Below are positions 32,962 to 44,735 of a DNA stretch of 64,000 nt, one piece after another (the first letter of the stretch is position 1; every line of letters starts with the position of its first letter). This stretch comes from Haliotis asinina. Lineage: Eukaryota; Mollusca; Gastropoda; Lepetellida; Haliotidae. Both the position numbers and the translations under genes were made by a program. The stretch covers positions 43,872,645 through 43,936,644 of the forward strand of contig NC_090281.1 of NCBI RefSeq assembly GCF_037392515.1, given 5' to 3'. The notes below the pieces were generated by a model. It made no database searches. It was given only the letters and a program-made list of their open reading frames with translations, and had not been told where the DNA came from.

Positions 32962-34084
32962 TTAGCCTTTAGTGTTATCACGAATACATTCAGTTGCCCA
33001 CTGTGTAATAGAAGGGAGATCCCTGGGTGTGATGAGTTCAAAGGACATGAGCAGAGTTAACACAATCAGACGATTGGGGCTATTTTGCGTGTTCCCGGCC
33101 CAGGTCACATAGAGATCAACATGACCAAAGCCACGTTCAAACCGCTTTTTCATGTTGTTCTCCAAGATCTTGGTAAACTCCTTTGTTTCAGATCTGCCAA
33201 GGCATAAACCAGTTGTCAAAATGCCTCTGACCATCACACGGCCTGGCAGATGATTGAAGTGTTTTGGGGGGAACAGGAGCTGAGCTCATAGTCCCATATG
33301 TCAGAGAATGTCAGCTCTCTGTAATCCGCCCGGATGTTGCTGGTTCCGCAGAGTGGTTGCCCAACAGAACAGACAAGACCTTCGTATTCATGGCAGACGT
33401 CATTTGTACATATGTCATGGCCTTGTTTTTGTTCCGTTGCGACATAGGAAGGGGTAACCACTCTCTTGCACTCCAGTTCCTCAGCAGGTTCTCAGACTTG
33501 TTCTTTTGCCCTTTCGTTATCGCCACACCTTTCATTCTTGTTCTGATGTCATCCACGCCTTCCTCAAGGACAACATGTCCTACTCCGTCAGTGGAGCAGA
33601 TGACCGCGGGGAGGGAGGTGACTTCATCCTTGAGGCGAAGAACAGAAGAATGGATGCCCCTGGTCTCCCAACACCTCACCACTGGCAACGGATCTGTCGA
33701 AACCACAACACTTGAGGCGGTAAGTATTGAACAAATAACACAAACCTTGTCTCTATGTTCTATGATTTTAAACAAAGGATTTAAGCCCTTGACAAGAAAG
33801 CCGAGGCAGCTGAAGTGGGCCCAGTAGTTGCAGTCGTGGCCGTCACATCCTGCGCGTGGGCCCTTTCCCATGTCCCCTTCCCCATCGCTTTCAATGCCAC
33901 ACTCGGCGCATGTATCACAGTCACCTTGTCTGAATGAGGACAGTGCTGTCTGCGTAATCCTTGACTCGGTGATAATAACAGTGCACCGATGTGGGGAAGG
34001 GAACTCAGAAGTGGCAATCACTTGCATTTTCTGAGTCGCCTGAAAATAATGTTGAGAATCATTACATACATTGTCAGGTGACAC
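32962..34084 (-). CDS. Uncharacterised ORF with a PHD-like zinc finger, frame broken near 33,240-33,310
   Basis: The first 257 codons (34084-33311) contain CAECG, then CDGHDCNYWAHFSC and, 25 residues later, CVIC. This Cys4-His-Cys3-type arrangement is like a PHD or related zinc finger, at about residues 55-120. The following part (LRLKDEVTSLPAVICSTDGV, then KGQKNKSENLLRNWSAREWL, NHSAEPATSG) reads as real protein. The coding style continues in another frame at 33237-32962 (KKRFERGFGHVDLYVTWAGN), so a stop and frame change separate the two parts; either an intron or decay. Histone-tail or DNA binding is only a guess from the finger. Multicopy elements often carry such fingers. Confidence 0.45.
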
Positions 34085-34098
34085 GCTTCATCCGTGAC

Positions 34099-34350
34099 TG
34101 ACCCGTTAATGTCCGGGGTACAATAAGCCTTCAGCAACCCATGCTAGTCATTAAAGGTGACTCAGCTTCTCGTAAAAGGCGACAAACGGGATCGTGTGGT
34201 CAGGCTCTCTGACGTGATTGACACATGTCATCGGTTCCAAAATGCGCAGATCGATGCTCACGATGTTGATCACGGGATTGCCTGGTCCAGACGCGATTAT
34301 TTACAGACCGCCACCATATAGCTGGAATGTTGTTGAGTGCGGCGTAAGTG
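34099..34350 (+). repeat. SINE-A copy, nearly full length
   Basis: GTCCGGGGTACAATAAGCCT, CTCGTAAAAGGCGACAAACG, GACACATGTCATCGGTTCC, CGCAGATCGATGCTCACGAT and GAGTGCGGCGTAA follow the reference order. Confidence 0.85.
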
Positions 34351-35063
34351 ATTGTCTTGTTCTAACAGGTTTATGAACCGATTTCTGACATTGTAGGCAC
34401 GTACGCCATTACGTACAGTGAGTTCGTCGTATGTCTTTCCAAGCTTGGGCGTGGAGTATTTCCAGTTCTGTTTGGATGCCGTAACCACATGAACATAACA
34501 TTCTGTGGCTGTCTTCTTGTACAGCTCGTCAATCTGGAACATAACACCACATTGTATATATTTCAGATCCGTGATCACATGACAACAGCGCCCACTGTCA
34601 ACAGTCAAACGTCACAGGCGCCACCATCTGCGACAGTCAGCCTACCTTGGGACCCCCATGTCAACGCGTCCTCATGTGTCTCTCGGAGCGAAGGCATTGG
34701 ACATGCATCTGTCATCGTTCGCCAAGACGTTCGCCAGGAAAACAAGGAGAAGTACGTGGAGGAGACGAAGTTTGTGAAACCCTAAGGGTCTCATCATGAC
34801 CTCCAGCGTGTCTTCGTCTTGGCTGGCGAGAGGGAGGCGGCCACTGATGTCACCAAGAAGACCAACAGCCAGCTGCATCTACGATGCAGGTGCAGATGAC
34901 CTTGCTGCTTCCCTGCGACGGGAGTATATGAAGGACGTCAGGACTGGGACCAAGGCACGTTCATCCAGAGGACTGGCGACACGTTGACATAGGCGTTGGA
35001 ACTGGAGGAAGTCCAAGAACGTGCAGGACAGTTATTATGGACAGTTATATTGTTTCATGCAAG
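34351..35063. other. No feature recognised
   Basis: Open frames at 34297-34608 (-) and 34489-34785 (+) are unsupported. A pyrimidine-AG at about 34,560 is not tied to an exon I can defend. Confidence 0.35.
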
Positions 35064-35330
35064 ACCCGTGTACGTCCGGGGTGGAGCAGGCCATCAGCAC
35101 CCTCAGCCTGCCACAACAGGTGACTATGCTCGTCGTAAGTGGCGACTAATGGAATCGGGTGGTCAGGTACGCTGACTTGGTTGACACATGTCATCTGTTT
35201 GCATTTGTGCAGATCGATGCTCATGCTGTTGATCACTGGATTGTCTGGTGCAGGATCGATTATTTACAGACCAACGCCTCATAGCTGGGATATTGCTGAG
35301 TGCGGTGTTAAACTCAACTCACTAACTCAC
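35064..35330 (+). repeat. SINE-A copy, full length, diverged
   Basis: ACGTCCGGGGTGGAGCAGGC, GTCGTAAGTGGCGACTAATG, GACTTGGTTGACACATGTCA, GCAGATCGATGCTCATGCTG and GAGTGCGGTGTTAAACTCAA follow the reference order. Confidence 0.84.
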
Positions 35331-36990
35331 TATTTCACAGTAATATTAAATATTCACAGTACATTCTTACCAACTTCATTATTGTTCGTTTGCGGACACT
35401 CAAACAACTGGCTCTTGCCTTGGCGTCGGCTATATGTCTTCCTGATACCTTGCCGGTGTAATGGTTTTTAACGTTTTTTTCCCCTTTTCATTTCCGCCAG
35501 GATTGAGTTTCCTTTTTCAAAACTGATAAACTTTGGCTTCCTAAAAGTATCACCATTATATCAATGATGTTATATGTTCCTGATGCTGATGTCCCCATGA
35601 CTTACATATCATATGTTTTTTTTAATTTCAGATGATACACCCGGGACTTAACGCTGCACCCAGACAGCTAGACCTTTTTGAGCTTGCCAGGCACTCACCG
35701 ATCGCAATTGTACAGATTTATATATTGTATATTATACATTGCATGCTGTTGTACATGCATAGTATTCGCTTTTGTAACCACAATGAAATTGTTTCATAAG
35801 TGTTCATTCATTCTGATTATTTATTTGTGTAAATACGTTACTATTTTATGATTAGTAGTTTACATCCTTGACGGGGGTTAAAGTACTGTAAAATGATTGT
35901 CCTCCTGAGCGGGCACGTCAGTCCCAATATAATAATAGTAAATAGTTCATCGACTTACCTGGCTTTGTCTTGTCAAGCGGTAGTTTACAGTTTGCAAAAC
36001 AACAGCCGTAGTTGATATACAATACACTTGCTTTAGCGTCCTGGGTTGACAGATTACACTACCACGCATGACACGACCTCTAAATGTAAACATGATTGAC
36101 ACGATATTTCAGCTCATGCGTCCCGTGCAGTCCGTGCAGGCTTCAAACCCCCAGATGGTGAGCTTGTCAGTTAGCAGATGTAATTTGAGTCATACAAACA
36201 TGATGTCACACCTGAATCTAGTTGACACGAATTCATTAAATCCAAAAAGCCCTTGGCTACTTGAAACCCATTTTGTGTGATTATATATCCCACTTCAGAT
36301 CAACTGCCAATCGGGATTTTGTTATAACAGAAGTTACAGATAATTTAAATTGTATCTTTGTACCTCCACATGTGTGATTAAATGTGGACCAAACAATCCT
36401 GTGATTTCCCCTATACATACCATGCAATGATAACATTATATACCCACAACAACCATCCAAATGAACATTGGCCCCGTCTTAGTGTTTTGTCGTCGGTATC
36501 ATCAGTAAACTCGTAAAAACATCGTCTCACAGCCTCCTTCCGATGAGTTGGCGATTTTAATCAGTTTATTCTCTTCTCTAGTTTGGCTATTGTCGCTTGG
36601 GTATATTCGGAGGCGTCATCACATCACGCCATATTTGGCTTGCCTGGATTTGAATAAGTCCTCCAAAAATTTCTGACTTCACATTAAACTGAACTCCTGG
36701 AGATTATGTACCGGTATATTCTCTCTTCAACTTCTTCAACTCTTTCGCCTGCTCGATGAATTCGTCTCTCAAAATAAGAGATTTTACATCAAAAACAGGT
36801 TCAAAATCTCAATGGCTGTCGAGTCTTTTCTAAACGCCGTCAAGTCTTCAGACATGCATGTTTCTGCTTGCATAATGATACTAACACTGCCGCATCGGCG
36901 CTCGACTGTGATGTATATTTGGAAGTATGACCTAAAGATATAACATATAGAAAGGTGTGACAGTAAAATGGCGGCTCACCTCGGCTCGTT
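35331..36990. other. Intergenic, no feature recognised
   Basis: No domain-bearing frame, tandem repeat or SINE noted. Confidence 0.4.
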
Positions 36991-37014
36991 TTCGGACTGA
37001 CAAACGCTTCAGTC

Positions 37015-37188
37015 GCTGAATTTATTTCCATTTAAAGCTTTCAATCTCAGGCTACAAACCAGCACCGAACAGCAGAGCGAGTCTCTGATTGGATATTATA
37101 GATACACGAAAAAGATGTGGGAATGATAGACTTCGTCCGAGAATGGACGGTAAAATTATTGAAAGCTTTAAATGGAAATAAAATCAGC
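37015..37188. repeat. 31-bp inverted repeat with 111-bp loop
   Basis: GCTGAATTTATTTCCATTTA...AGCTTTCAAT at 37015-37045 is the reverse complement, with one mismatch, of 37158-37188. The right arm is inside the ORF that starts at 37117. Confidence 0.8.
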
Positions 37189-37549
37189 CTTAGACAGCTC
37201 ACCCACTGCGCCCCCATTCACCGACTACAGTTGCATTTAGTGACCAGGCCTCCCTATCTATCGGTCACTAAAGAAGAAAATGGTGACCTTGAGGCAATTT
37301 GCAAGGTTATGCAGCAAAAGTCTGAGGGATTTGCCAATGCAAAAATTGTTAGTGTGATAATTCAAGACAGAATTGACAACATTAGCTTTAAAGTAGTACC
37401 AAGGTGCGCTGGGAGGATGTGCTGACACCATCTGAAGTGGACGACCTTCAAACTGATAAAATACTTATGGAAAATCTCCAACTGTCCTCGGTATCATGTT
37501 TCTTGGGCACACATCTGTTGAGGTTTGCATATGTCAACCACATATAGAG
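37117..37549 (+). pseudogene. Uncharacterised coding fragment with a frame change
   Basis: I do not recognise the family. The open frame 37117-37425 reads LKALNGNKISLRQLTHCAPI, continues through VTRPPYLSVTKEENGDLEAI and DRIDNISFKVVPR, then ends in CAGRMC-stop. In the next frame the text continues as VRWEDVLTPSEVDDLQTDKI, then LMENLQLSSVSC, to a stop at 37547-37549. A single-base frame change near 37,400 would explain this, so it looks like a recent pseudogene or a fragment of a multicopy gene. Upstream lies an inverted copy of part of its 5' end (37015-37045). Confidence 0.45.
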
Positions 37550-38545
37550 GCGAGATTCTAACGGGCATGTCTTACAGAGAGAAGGGAGAGAAAGCGTGTG
37601 TGTATGCGTGTGTGTTTTATCTTATTGTGTTATATTTTCTCATTATTTGTGAGCCTCAAGCAAATTTCCTTTGCTATGTCACAGTCTCACGATCTCACTG
37701 ACAACATAATATGCAATACATGCATCACAAACTGCAGGAAACATAATGTGCAAGTGAACAAATAGGTTAGATTTTTACGGCACACCGTCAATATATCAGT
37801 CAAATCGTGAAGACAAAGTGTGAGTATATAGACTCTTACACTGTATATACTTTCACACTATTAAAGCGACGGACAGTATAACGACTAGATTACCACACAT
37901 TAATAAAAACTAGTTTGAATTCAGTGTAAAATGATGAATCATTTCAAAATAGCACAAATATAAAATGGGTTTATAGATCGCCAGCAACTGAAGGTAGATT
38001 ACCATACTAGGAACCGTGGGGGCTTACGTTATTTTTTGCATACATTCTATGATTATAATTCTGGCAATGATTGGTTTTAAGTACACACTTCGGAGGACAA
38101 TATTATAATTCAGTCCTCACCGTGGGCACAGCCACTAACAATCGACCAAATTTTAAAAGAACATATTAATCAGTAATCAGAATTGAGAGAGAATAGTTAT
38201 TGTATGAAACCACTCGCCATTGCCGCTCTTTGCTATTTCCTCTCTTGACTCAACCACACTTATTGTTATATATCAGCCAAATATTTGAGAATGTTCATCT
38301 AAAGGAAATATATATCTGCTCTCTTTGGCCGTAATGTAGTAATATTTCAGTTACACTATGTATATCAAAAGTTTAGAATTTTCCCAGATTCATGTTCAAG
38401 CTAGTGCCCCTTTGTTCGTGTATGTACAGTAAGCGTACAGTTTGCACCCCTCCAATGCAGTTTAAGCTGTTAATCTCAATCTGGATACCTGTAATCTCAG
38501 TCCTTATACCTTTTTATGTTGACAGCAACCTGGACGATCTGTGGC
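37550..38545. other. Intergenic, no feature recognised
   Basis: AT-rich, without clear structure. Confidence 0.4.
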
Positions 38546-38547
38546 TA

Positions 38548-38845
38548 CACTGTAAAACTTTCCTGTAATTATTTACGGTAAACTACTGGCAGCTAGGCTG
38601 CCAAACTTTTACCGTAAATAACACGGTATACCGTAAAAATAACAGCAATTTGTAATAGTATTTACCGTAAATTTTTACAGTACACTACCGTAAGAATTAC
38701 AGTGTCACTGTAAACATTTCCTGTATTTTACGGTAAACTACTGGCAGCTGGACTGCCAAACTTTTACCGTAAAAAACACGGTATACCGTAAAAATAACAG
38801 CATTCTGTAATAGCATTTAAGATATAATATAACAGTAAACTAAGG
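38548..38845. repeat. Doubled left terminus of the CACTA element
   Basis: CACTGTAAAACTTTCCTG begins at 38548 and CACTGTAAACATTTCCTG at 38706. Both are followed by ACGGTAAACTACTGGCAGCT, a near-identical palindromic body and CGGTATACCGTAAAAATAAC. The first unit ends in AATTACAGTG at 38704, so it is bounded like a complete 157-bp mini-element. Confidence 0.85.
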
Positions 38846-39342
38846 TAGGACTTACCATACAATGTGCTGTGCACATTCCTGTATTTCTACTTAACTTTAG
38901 ACTTTACTATCAGGGTTTGAACGGTGAACTAACTCAACCAACTGCAACCTAATGTCATCTAACCTCTGCGATAGGATGCTCTAATATATATCCATGTCAA
39001 TAAAAAAAGACTCAAACGAAGTTTGAAGAACATTTATTAAAAGAAGAAATAAATCTGAGTCCAAGCATTGTAAGTGACACCATATCACAATGATCAACAG
39101 CTGAAAATAACATCTTTGGGATTTATGTTGTTTGACATTAGTCAAATATAAAACGATATTATTGGAAAATGGCCCATTCATATGCTTTCATTTGATGAAA
39201 GATTGCAACAGCTCATTGCCGATATAGGTAAAGTGGAAAAGAAAAAAAAACATATTGCCAGTATAGCATCAGCAAAATCAACCTGATAATGTATTAACTG
39301 AAAACAAACAATATCTAAACAACTTCTGGAAAAAAAAACATA

Positions 39343-41830
39343 TTTGGCGATCACTGAACACGAAATTATGCATTTCTCTTCCAGCAATTAACTCAATGAA
39401 CACAATTCAAACAATATCTAAACATCTAGAAAGACATGTTTGGCTATCATTAAATTTGAAATTATGCATTTCTCTTCCAGCAGTTAACTCAATAACTTCA
39501 ATTCAAACAATATGTAAAACACTTCTGGAAAGACATGTTTGGCTATCATTGAATTTGAAATTATGCATTTCTCTTCCAGCAATTAACTCAATGAATGCAA
39601 TTCAAACAATATGTAAACCACTTCTGGAAAGACATGTTTGGCTATCACTGAACATGAAATTATGCATTTCTCCTCCGGCAATTAACTCAATAACCTCAAT
39701 TCAAACAATATGTAAAACACTTCTGAAAGACATGTTTGACTATTATTGAATTTGAAATTATGCATTTCTCTTCTAGCAATTAACTCAGTGAACTTAATTT
39801 AAACAATATCTAAACAACTTCTGGAAAAAACACGTTTTACTATCATTGAAAACGAAATTAAGGACTTCTCTTCCAACAAATTACTCAGTGACCTCAATTC
39901 AAACAATATCTAAACAACCTCTGGAAAGACATGTTTGGCTATCACTGAACATGAAATTATGCATTTCTCTTCCAGCAATTAACTCAGTGAACTCAATTTA
40001 AACAATATCTAAACAACTTCTGGAAAAAACACGTTTTACTATCATTGAAAACGAAATTAAGTACTTCTCTTCCAACAAATTACTCAGTGACCTCAATTCA
40101 AACAATATCTAAACAACCTCTGGAAAGACATGTTTGGCTATCACTGAACATGAAATTATGCATTTCTCTTCCATCAATTAACTCAATAACTTCAATTCAA
40201 ACAATATCTAAACCGCTTCTGGAAAGACATGTTTGACTATCATTAAACTTGAAATTATGCATTTCTCTTCCAGCAGTTAACTCAATGAACACAATTCAAA
40301 CAATATCTAAACATCTCCTAGAAAGACATGTTTGGCTATCAATAGACACGGAATTATGCATTTCTATTCCAGCAATTAACTCAGTAACTTCAATTCAAAC
40401 AATATCTAAACCGCTTCGGGAAAGACATGTTTGGCTATCATGGAACTTGAAATTATGCATTTCTCTTCCAGCAATTAACTCAGTGAACTCAATTTAAACA
40501 ATATCTAAACAACTTCTGGAAAAAACACGTTTTACTATCATTGAAAACGAAATTAAGTACTTCTCTTCCAACAAATTACTCAGTGACCTCAATTCAAACA
40601 ATATCTAAACAACCTCTGGAAAGACATGTTTGGCTATCACTGAACATGAAATTATGCATTTCTCTTCCATCAATTAACTCAATAACTTCAATTCAAACAA
40701 TATCTAAACCGCTTCTGGAAAGACATGTTTGACTATCATTAAACTTGAAATTATGCATTTCTCTTCCAGCAGTTAACTCAATGAACACAATTCAAACAAT
40801 ATCTAAACATCTCCTAGAAAGACATGTTTGGCTATCAATAGACACGGAATTATGCATTTCTATTCCAGCAATTAACTCAGTAACTTCAATTCAAACAATA
40901 TCTAAACCGCTTCGGGAAAGACATGTTTGGCTATCATGGAACTTGAAATTATGCATTTCTCTTCCAGCAATTAACTCAGTGAACTCAATTTAAACAATAT
41001 CTAAACAACTTCTGGAAAAAACACGTTTTACTATCATTGAAAACGAAATTAAGTACTTCTCTTCCAACAAATTACTCAGTGACCTCAATTCAAACAATAT
41101 CTAAACAACCTCTGGAAAGACATGTTTGGCTATCACTGAACATGAAATTATGCATTTCTCTTCCATCAATTAACTCAATAACTTCAATTCAAACAATATC
41201 TAAACCGCTTCTGGAAAGACATGTTTGACTATCATTAAACTTGAAATTATGCATTTCTCTTCCAGCAGTTAACTCAATGAACACAATTCAAACAATATCT
41301 AAACATCTCCTAGAAAGACATGTTTGGCTATCAATAGACACGGAATTATGCATTTCTATTCCAGCAATTAACTCAGTAACTTCAATTCAAACAATATCTA
41401 AACCGCTTCGGGAAAGACATGTTTGGCTATCATGGAACTTGAAATTATGCATTTCTCTTCCAGCAATTAACTCAGTGAACTCAATTTAAACAATATCTAA
41501 ACAACTTCTGGAAAAAACACGTTTTACTATCATTGAAAACGAAATTAAGTACTTCTCTTCCAACAAATTACTCAGTGACCTCAATTCAAACAATATCTAA
41601 ACAACCTCTGGAAAGACATGTTTGGCTATCACTGAACATGAAATTATGCATTTCTCTTCCATCAATTAACTCAATAACTTCAATTCAAACAATATCTAAA
41701 CCGCTTCTGGAAAGACATGTTTGACTATCATTAAACTTGAAATTATGCATTTCTCTTCCAGCAATTAACTCAATGAACTTAATTCAAACAATATCTAAAA
41801 AACTCCTGGAAAAAACATGTTTGGCTGTCA
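39343..41830. repeat. About 99-bp tandem repeat with 496-bp higher-order units
   Basis: Monomers contain GAAATTATGCATTTCTCTTC, CAATTAACTCA, TTCAAACAATATCTAAAC and GGAAAGACATGTTTGGCTAT. Between about 40,017 and 41,730 a five-monomer block of 496 bp is repeated almost without change (landmarks at 40045, 40541, 41037 and 41533). It lies inside the CACTA element, 3' of its accessory gene. The small open frames within are repeat artefacts. Confidence 0.9.
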
Positions 41831-41881
41831 TTAATGCAAACCAATCATTACTTAGTATTGCAACTGCTAGACTTTGCCCTC

Positions 41882-44735
41882 TCATGCCTCGATCCATTCA
41901 AAATCGGCAAGTTCGTTGATGAGTTTGAGAACTTTCGCACTCATAACTGTCTTTTTTCTTTTTCCCTTGCAACCTTTTGATCCCTTGTCTGGATTAATGC
42001 GAACGAAGCATCTGGAAATGAAAGCAGTGACGTCATTGTTTCTGCGTTATCAAAGCTATTCACAATAGATACATAGGACTAAGTAAACTACATTTACAGT
42101 TTTCGGAAAAAACAGAAAGTCTGCAATTTTCAGAAGCCGTTCATTTATCCTACAGCCATTTATCTTGATACTGGAGGGTTGGGCCAATGAGATATTGGTC
42201 ACATATACCTTTAACAAGCAGACAGGACAAGGGTAACATCTGTTATCAGTGAATCTAAGCTTGAAGTCCCTGGTAAGTAGAACAGAGGCTTCTGAGGGGC
42301 ATTGCTCTGAACCACAATTTACGTAAAAGGTGAATATGCAGAACTATTGCTCTTGCGTGAGTCTCTTTAACCGGATTCCATATAGTTTTATCCGTCTCTA
42401 GCTGGTTGCTGAATTCAAGAGTCTGTTTAAGATACACGTTTAATTTACCTCTGTATGAACTCAAGTGTGGCAGCAGACCCAGTCTGATATTCAATGTTAA
42501 ACACATAGAAAGCAGCGAAGAGCATAGCAAATGCATCAATGAAGCTGTTAAGTCTTGGGCTGATTACCAAATGGTCACACATCACAGTGTAGTGCTGGCC
42601 AGCTAAAACTGAGTCACCTGAAAAAGATGCAAATGATATCAACAAGCAAGATGATATATATATTTTATATAGATCTAGCAATGTGACCTTCTTTCTGTAA
42701 ATCCTTAGTACACAGTAGTGGTAATCTGACAGATTGTTACTGACACCAAAGTACACACCATGGACGATCATCATGGGGTTCTCAGGAGTGTCCATTGCTT
42801 CAATAAACTCTGGTGTTGAGGTTACCTGTAAATTTAAAAATCAGGAATGTAGACATAACTGAATCATGTCATTCCTACAAAAAGACAGATTACAGTTATG
42901 GATTTGATAGTGTACTGTTTGAATATGTCGGGGACTGTGACCTACAATAGACATTTTGCATATAAGGCCAGTAAAGACACATTAACCTGTCAAAGCTATG
43001 ATATCACAGACATATATTTTCCAATGACAGGGTCACAGGACATTACAGATATTTTGGCAATCCAGGAATGAAGCGTGAATTTCAAGGGGCAATGAAGTGA
43101 CATGGAGTAACTCGTCTTCCCTAACAATTTTGTTGTTCTCCGTAAACTACTGACTGGGAAAAAACATGAACTAGCTGGGTATGAACACTTGTGCCAACCC
43201 GGTACAAAAAAGTAAATGCTTTTGTTTCACTTACATCAGCCACTAGAAACAGGGATTCCTGTTTCTCGCCCATGTACTCCATAATGCACAATAACACAGC
43301 CACCAGCCACGCTTTGACATTGTCATTTTGACTCTGTCTGATTGCTTCTTCAAATATATGCGAAGACTTGTGTGGCAGTTTATTTCTGAAAAATCTGTTC
43401 ATTCTCGGAGCTTTAATCCTGTATGAATTGGCCAGTGCATCCTTCATGTTTATTCCAACAAGTTTTTCAAAGTGATTCAGCATTCCTACAGTGTGAAATA
43501 GAAATGGCCACTCAGCTTTTATGTTTGCCATGCTTGCGCCATTGTTGATCACGCTCCTGAGGAGGGGATATACAGTTTCCATCCCCTTTGCAATGACTTC
43601 TGCATCGACTTCTTTTGGATCACCCTCATTAAGTTTCAAAAGTTCTGCCTGAACATGTTTTATTTTGAGTTCATCCTCCTCTTCAACATGTGGCTCCCAG
43701 TTTATACAGCCATAGGAATCACTTCTTGGTGCAGAAATGCCCGAGTTTCTGCTTCTGTCGGCATCAGATGAGTCAGTATCAGCTTGCCGTCTTTTCAAAT
43801 TATGTTTAGTTAAACAGAGTTTATCAACAGAGATTCCTCGATTGAGATTGTCATTTCGCGAGATTAACCTATTCAACAAAGATTCATACCCCGAACCCAC
43901 AACATCGTCATCTATCCTGTCCTCAAGAGAATCTGGATATTTGGCCACGGCTCTTTGTGCAATGATAGACAACTGTCTTTTTGTGGCTTGCACAGTCACA
44001 GATCTGACCATATCCATTAAATGTCTAACCAATTTCCTTTTCAGTGTAGGTACGAGGCGCTGTTTCGATTCTAGAGGCTTCATGACATCCCTTGTCATAG
44101 AACTCCAATTTAGGTCAAGTTTGAGTGGCCAGTTAGGGTCTCTATTTCTACCTTCAAACACAATAGGTGGCGGTGGAGGTGGTGAGAACGTACTGCTGGT
44201 ACTAGGTGTTGAGCAATCACTTAGGTCACTTTCAGTTTCTGAAATACATAATAATGAAGAGAAGAAATCTCACTGTTTATTATGTTATCATTAATCGTAT
44301 CAGTTTTACTTTAGAATCTAATTGTTAGGATACATCTGCATGATATCATATTCCCCTTCTGAAAGTTATGACAAATCATGTACAACTGCAGTTATTCAAC
44401 ATGCCATATTTCTATAAAGCAATTATTTCACAATGATTAGATTCTTACAAGGCATTATGAAACGTCTTACCTGCAGAGGTTAATAAAGGCAGTTTCAGCT
44501 GACACGCATGCTTCAATAATTTCCTGGCTACTATTGTTTTGAGGTGGTTTTGGCCTTCAGTTAAGTCTTTCTCTTGGACCAAAGATAAATCCTGCACAGA
44601 CTCTACCCCAATCAACTTTAGTTTCTCAACAACATGTTCTGCAGTCTCCAGGTTTACAAATATCCTCATAATGTAGTCCTTTAAACACTTATCAGCGCAA
44701 TCTGTGTGGTTAGAATCATCAGATGTACTAGCCAT
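41882..44735 (-). CDS. CACTA element accessory gene (spliced, about 590 residues)
   Basis: Second gene of the transposon. Exons in transcript order: 44735-44471, 44238-43235, 42825-42449, 42011-41882; all phases join (1, 0, 2) and all junctions are GT-AG. Exon 1 encodes a SAM-like helical domain of about 90 residues (VVEKLKLIGVESVQDLSLVQ). Exon 2 starts with a Ser/Pro-rich stretch with six prolines, a helical segment and a basic linker (LKRRQADTDSSDADRSRNSG), then ENMxx-free helical text such as AEWPFLFHTVGMLNHFEKLV. Exon 3 ends with FYVFNIEYQTGSAATLEFIQ, and exon 4 reads CFVRINPDKGSKGCKGKRKK with a basic tail. The ending VFN.xY...TLEFIQR...INP is typical, as I recall, of proteins encoded by fish CACTA-like elements. 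A further small intron inside exon 3 is possible. Role in transposition is unknown; an accessory DNA-binding or assembly factor is inference. Confidence 0.75.

Noticed and set aside
33264-33827. 187-codon plus-strand ORF
   Set aside because: Lies opposite the PHD-like ORF, whose reading has clear Cys/His structure. The plus frame has none.
39343-41830. Regularly spaced repeats that superficially recall a CRISPR array
   Set aside because: Monomers are contiguous and about 99 bp long with no unique spacers, and the DNA is animal nuclear.
39396-41919. Series of near-identical 60-117-codon plus-strand ORFs
   Set aside because: They recur every 496 bases because the DNA repeats. They are the repeat read as protein, not a gene family.
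43737-44294. 185-codon plus-strand ORF
   Set aside because: Antisense shadow of exon 2 of the CACTA accessory gene.
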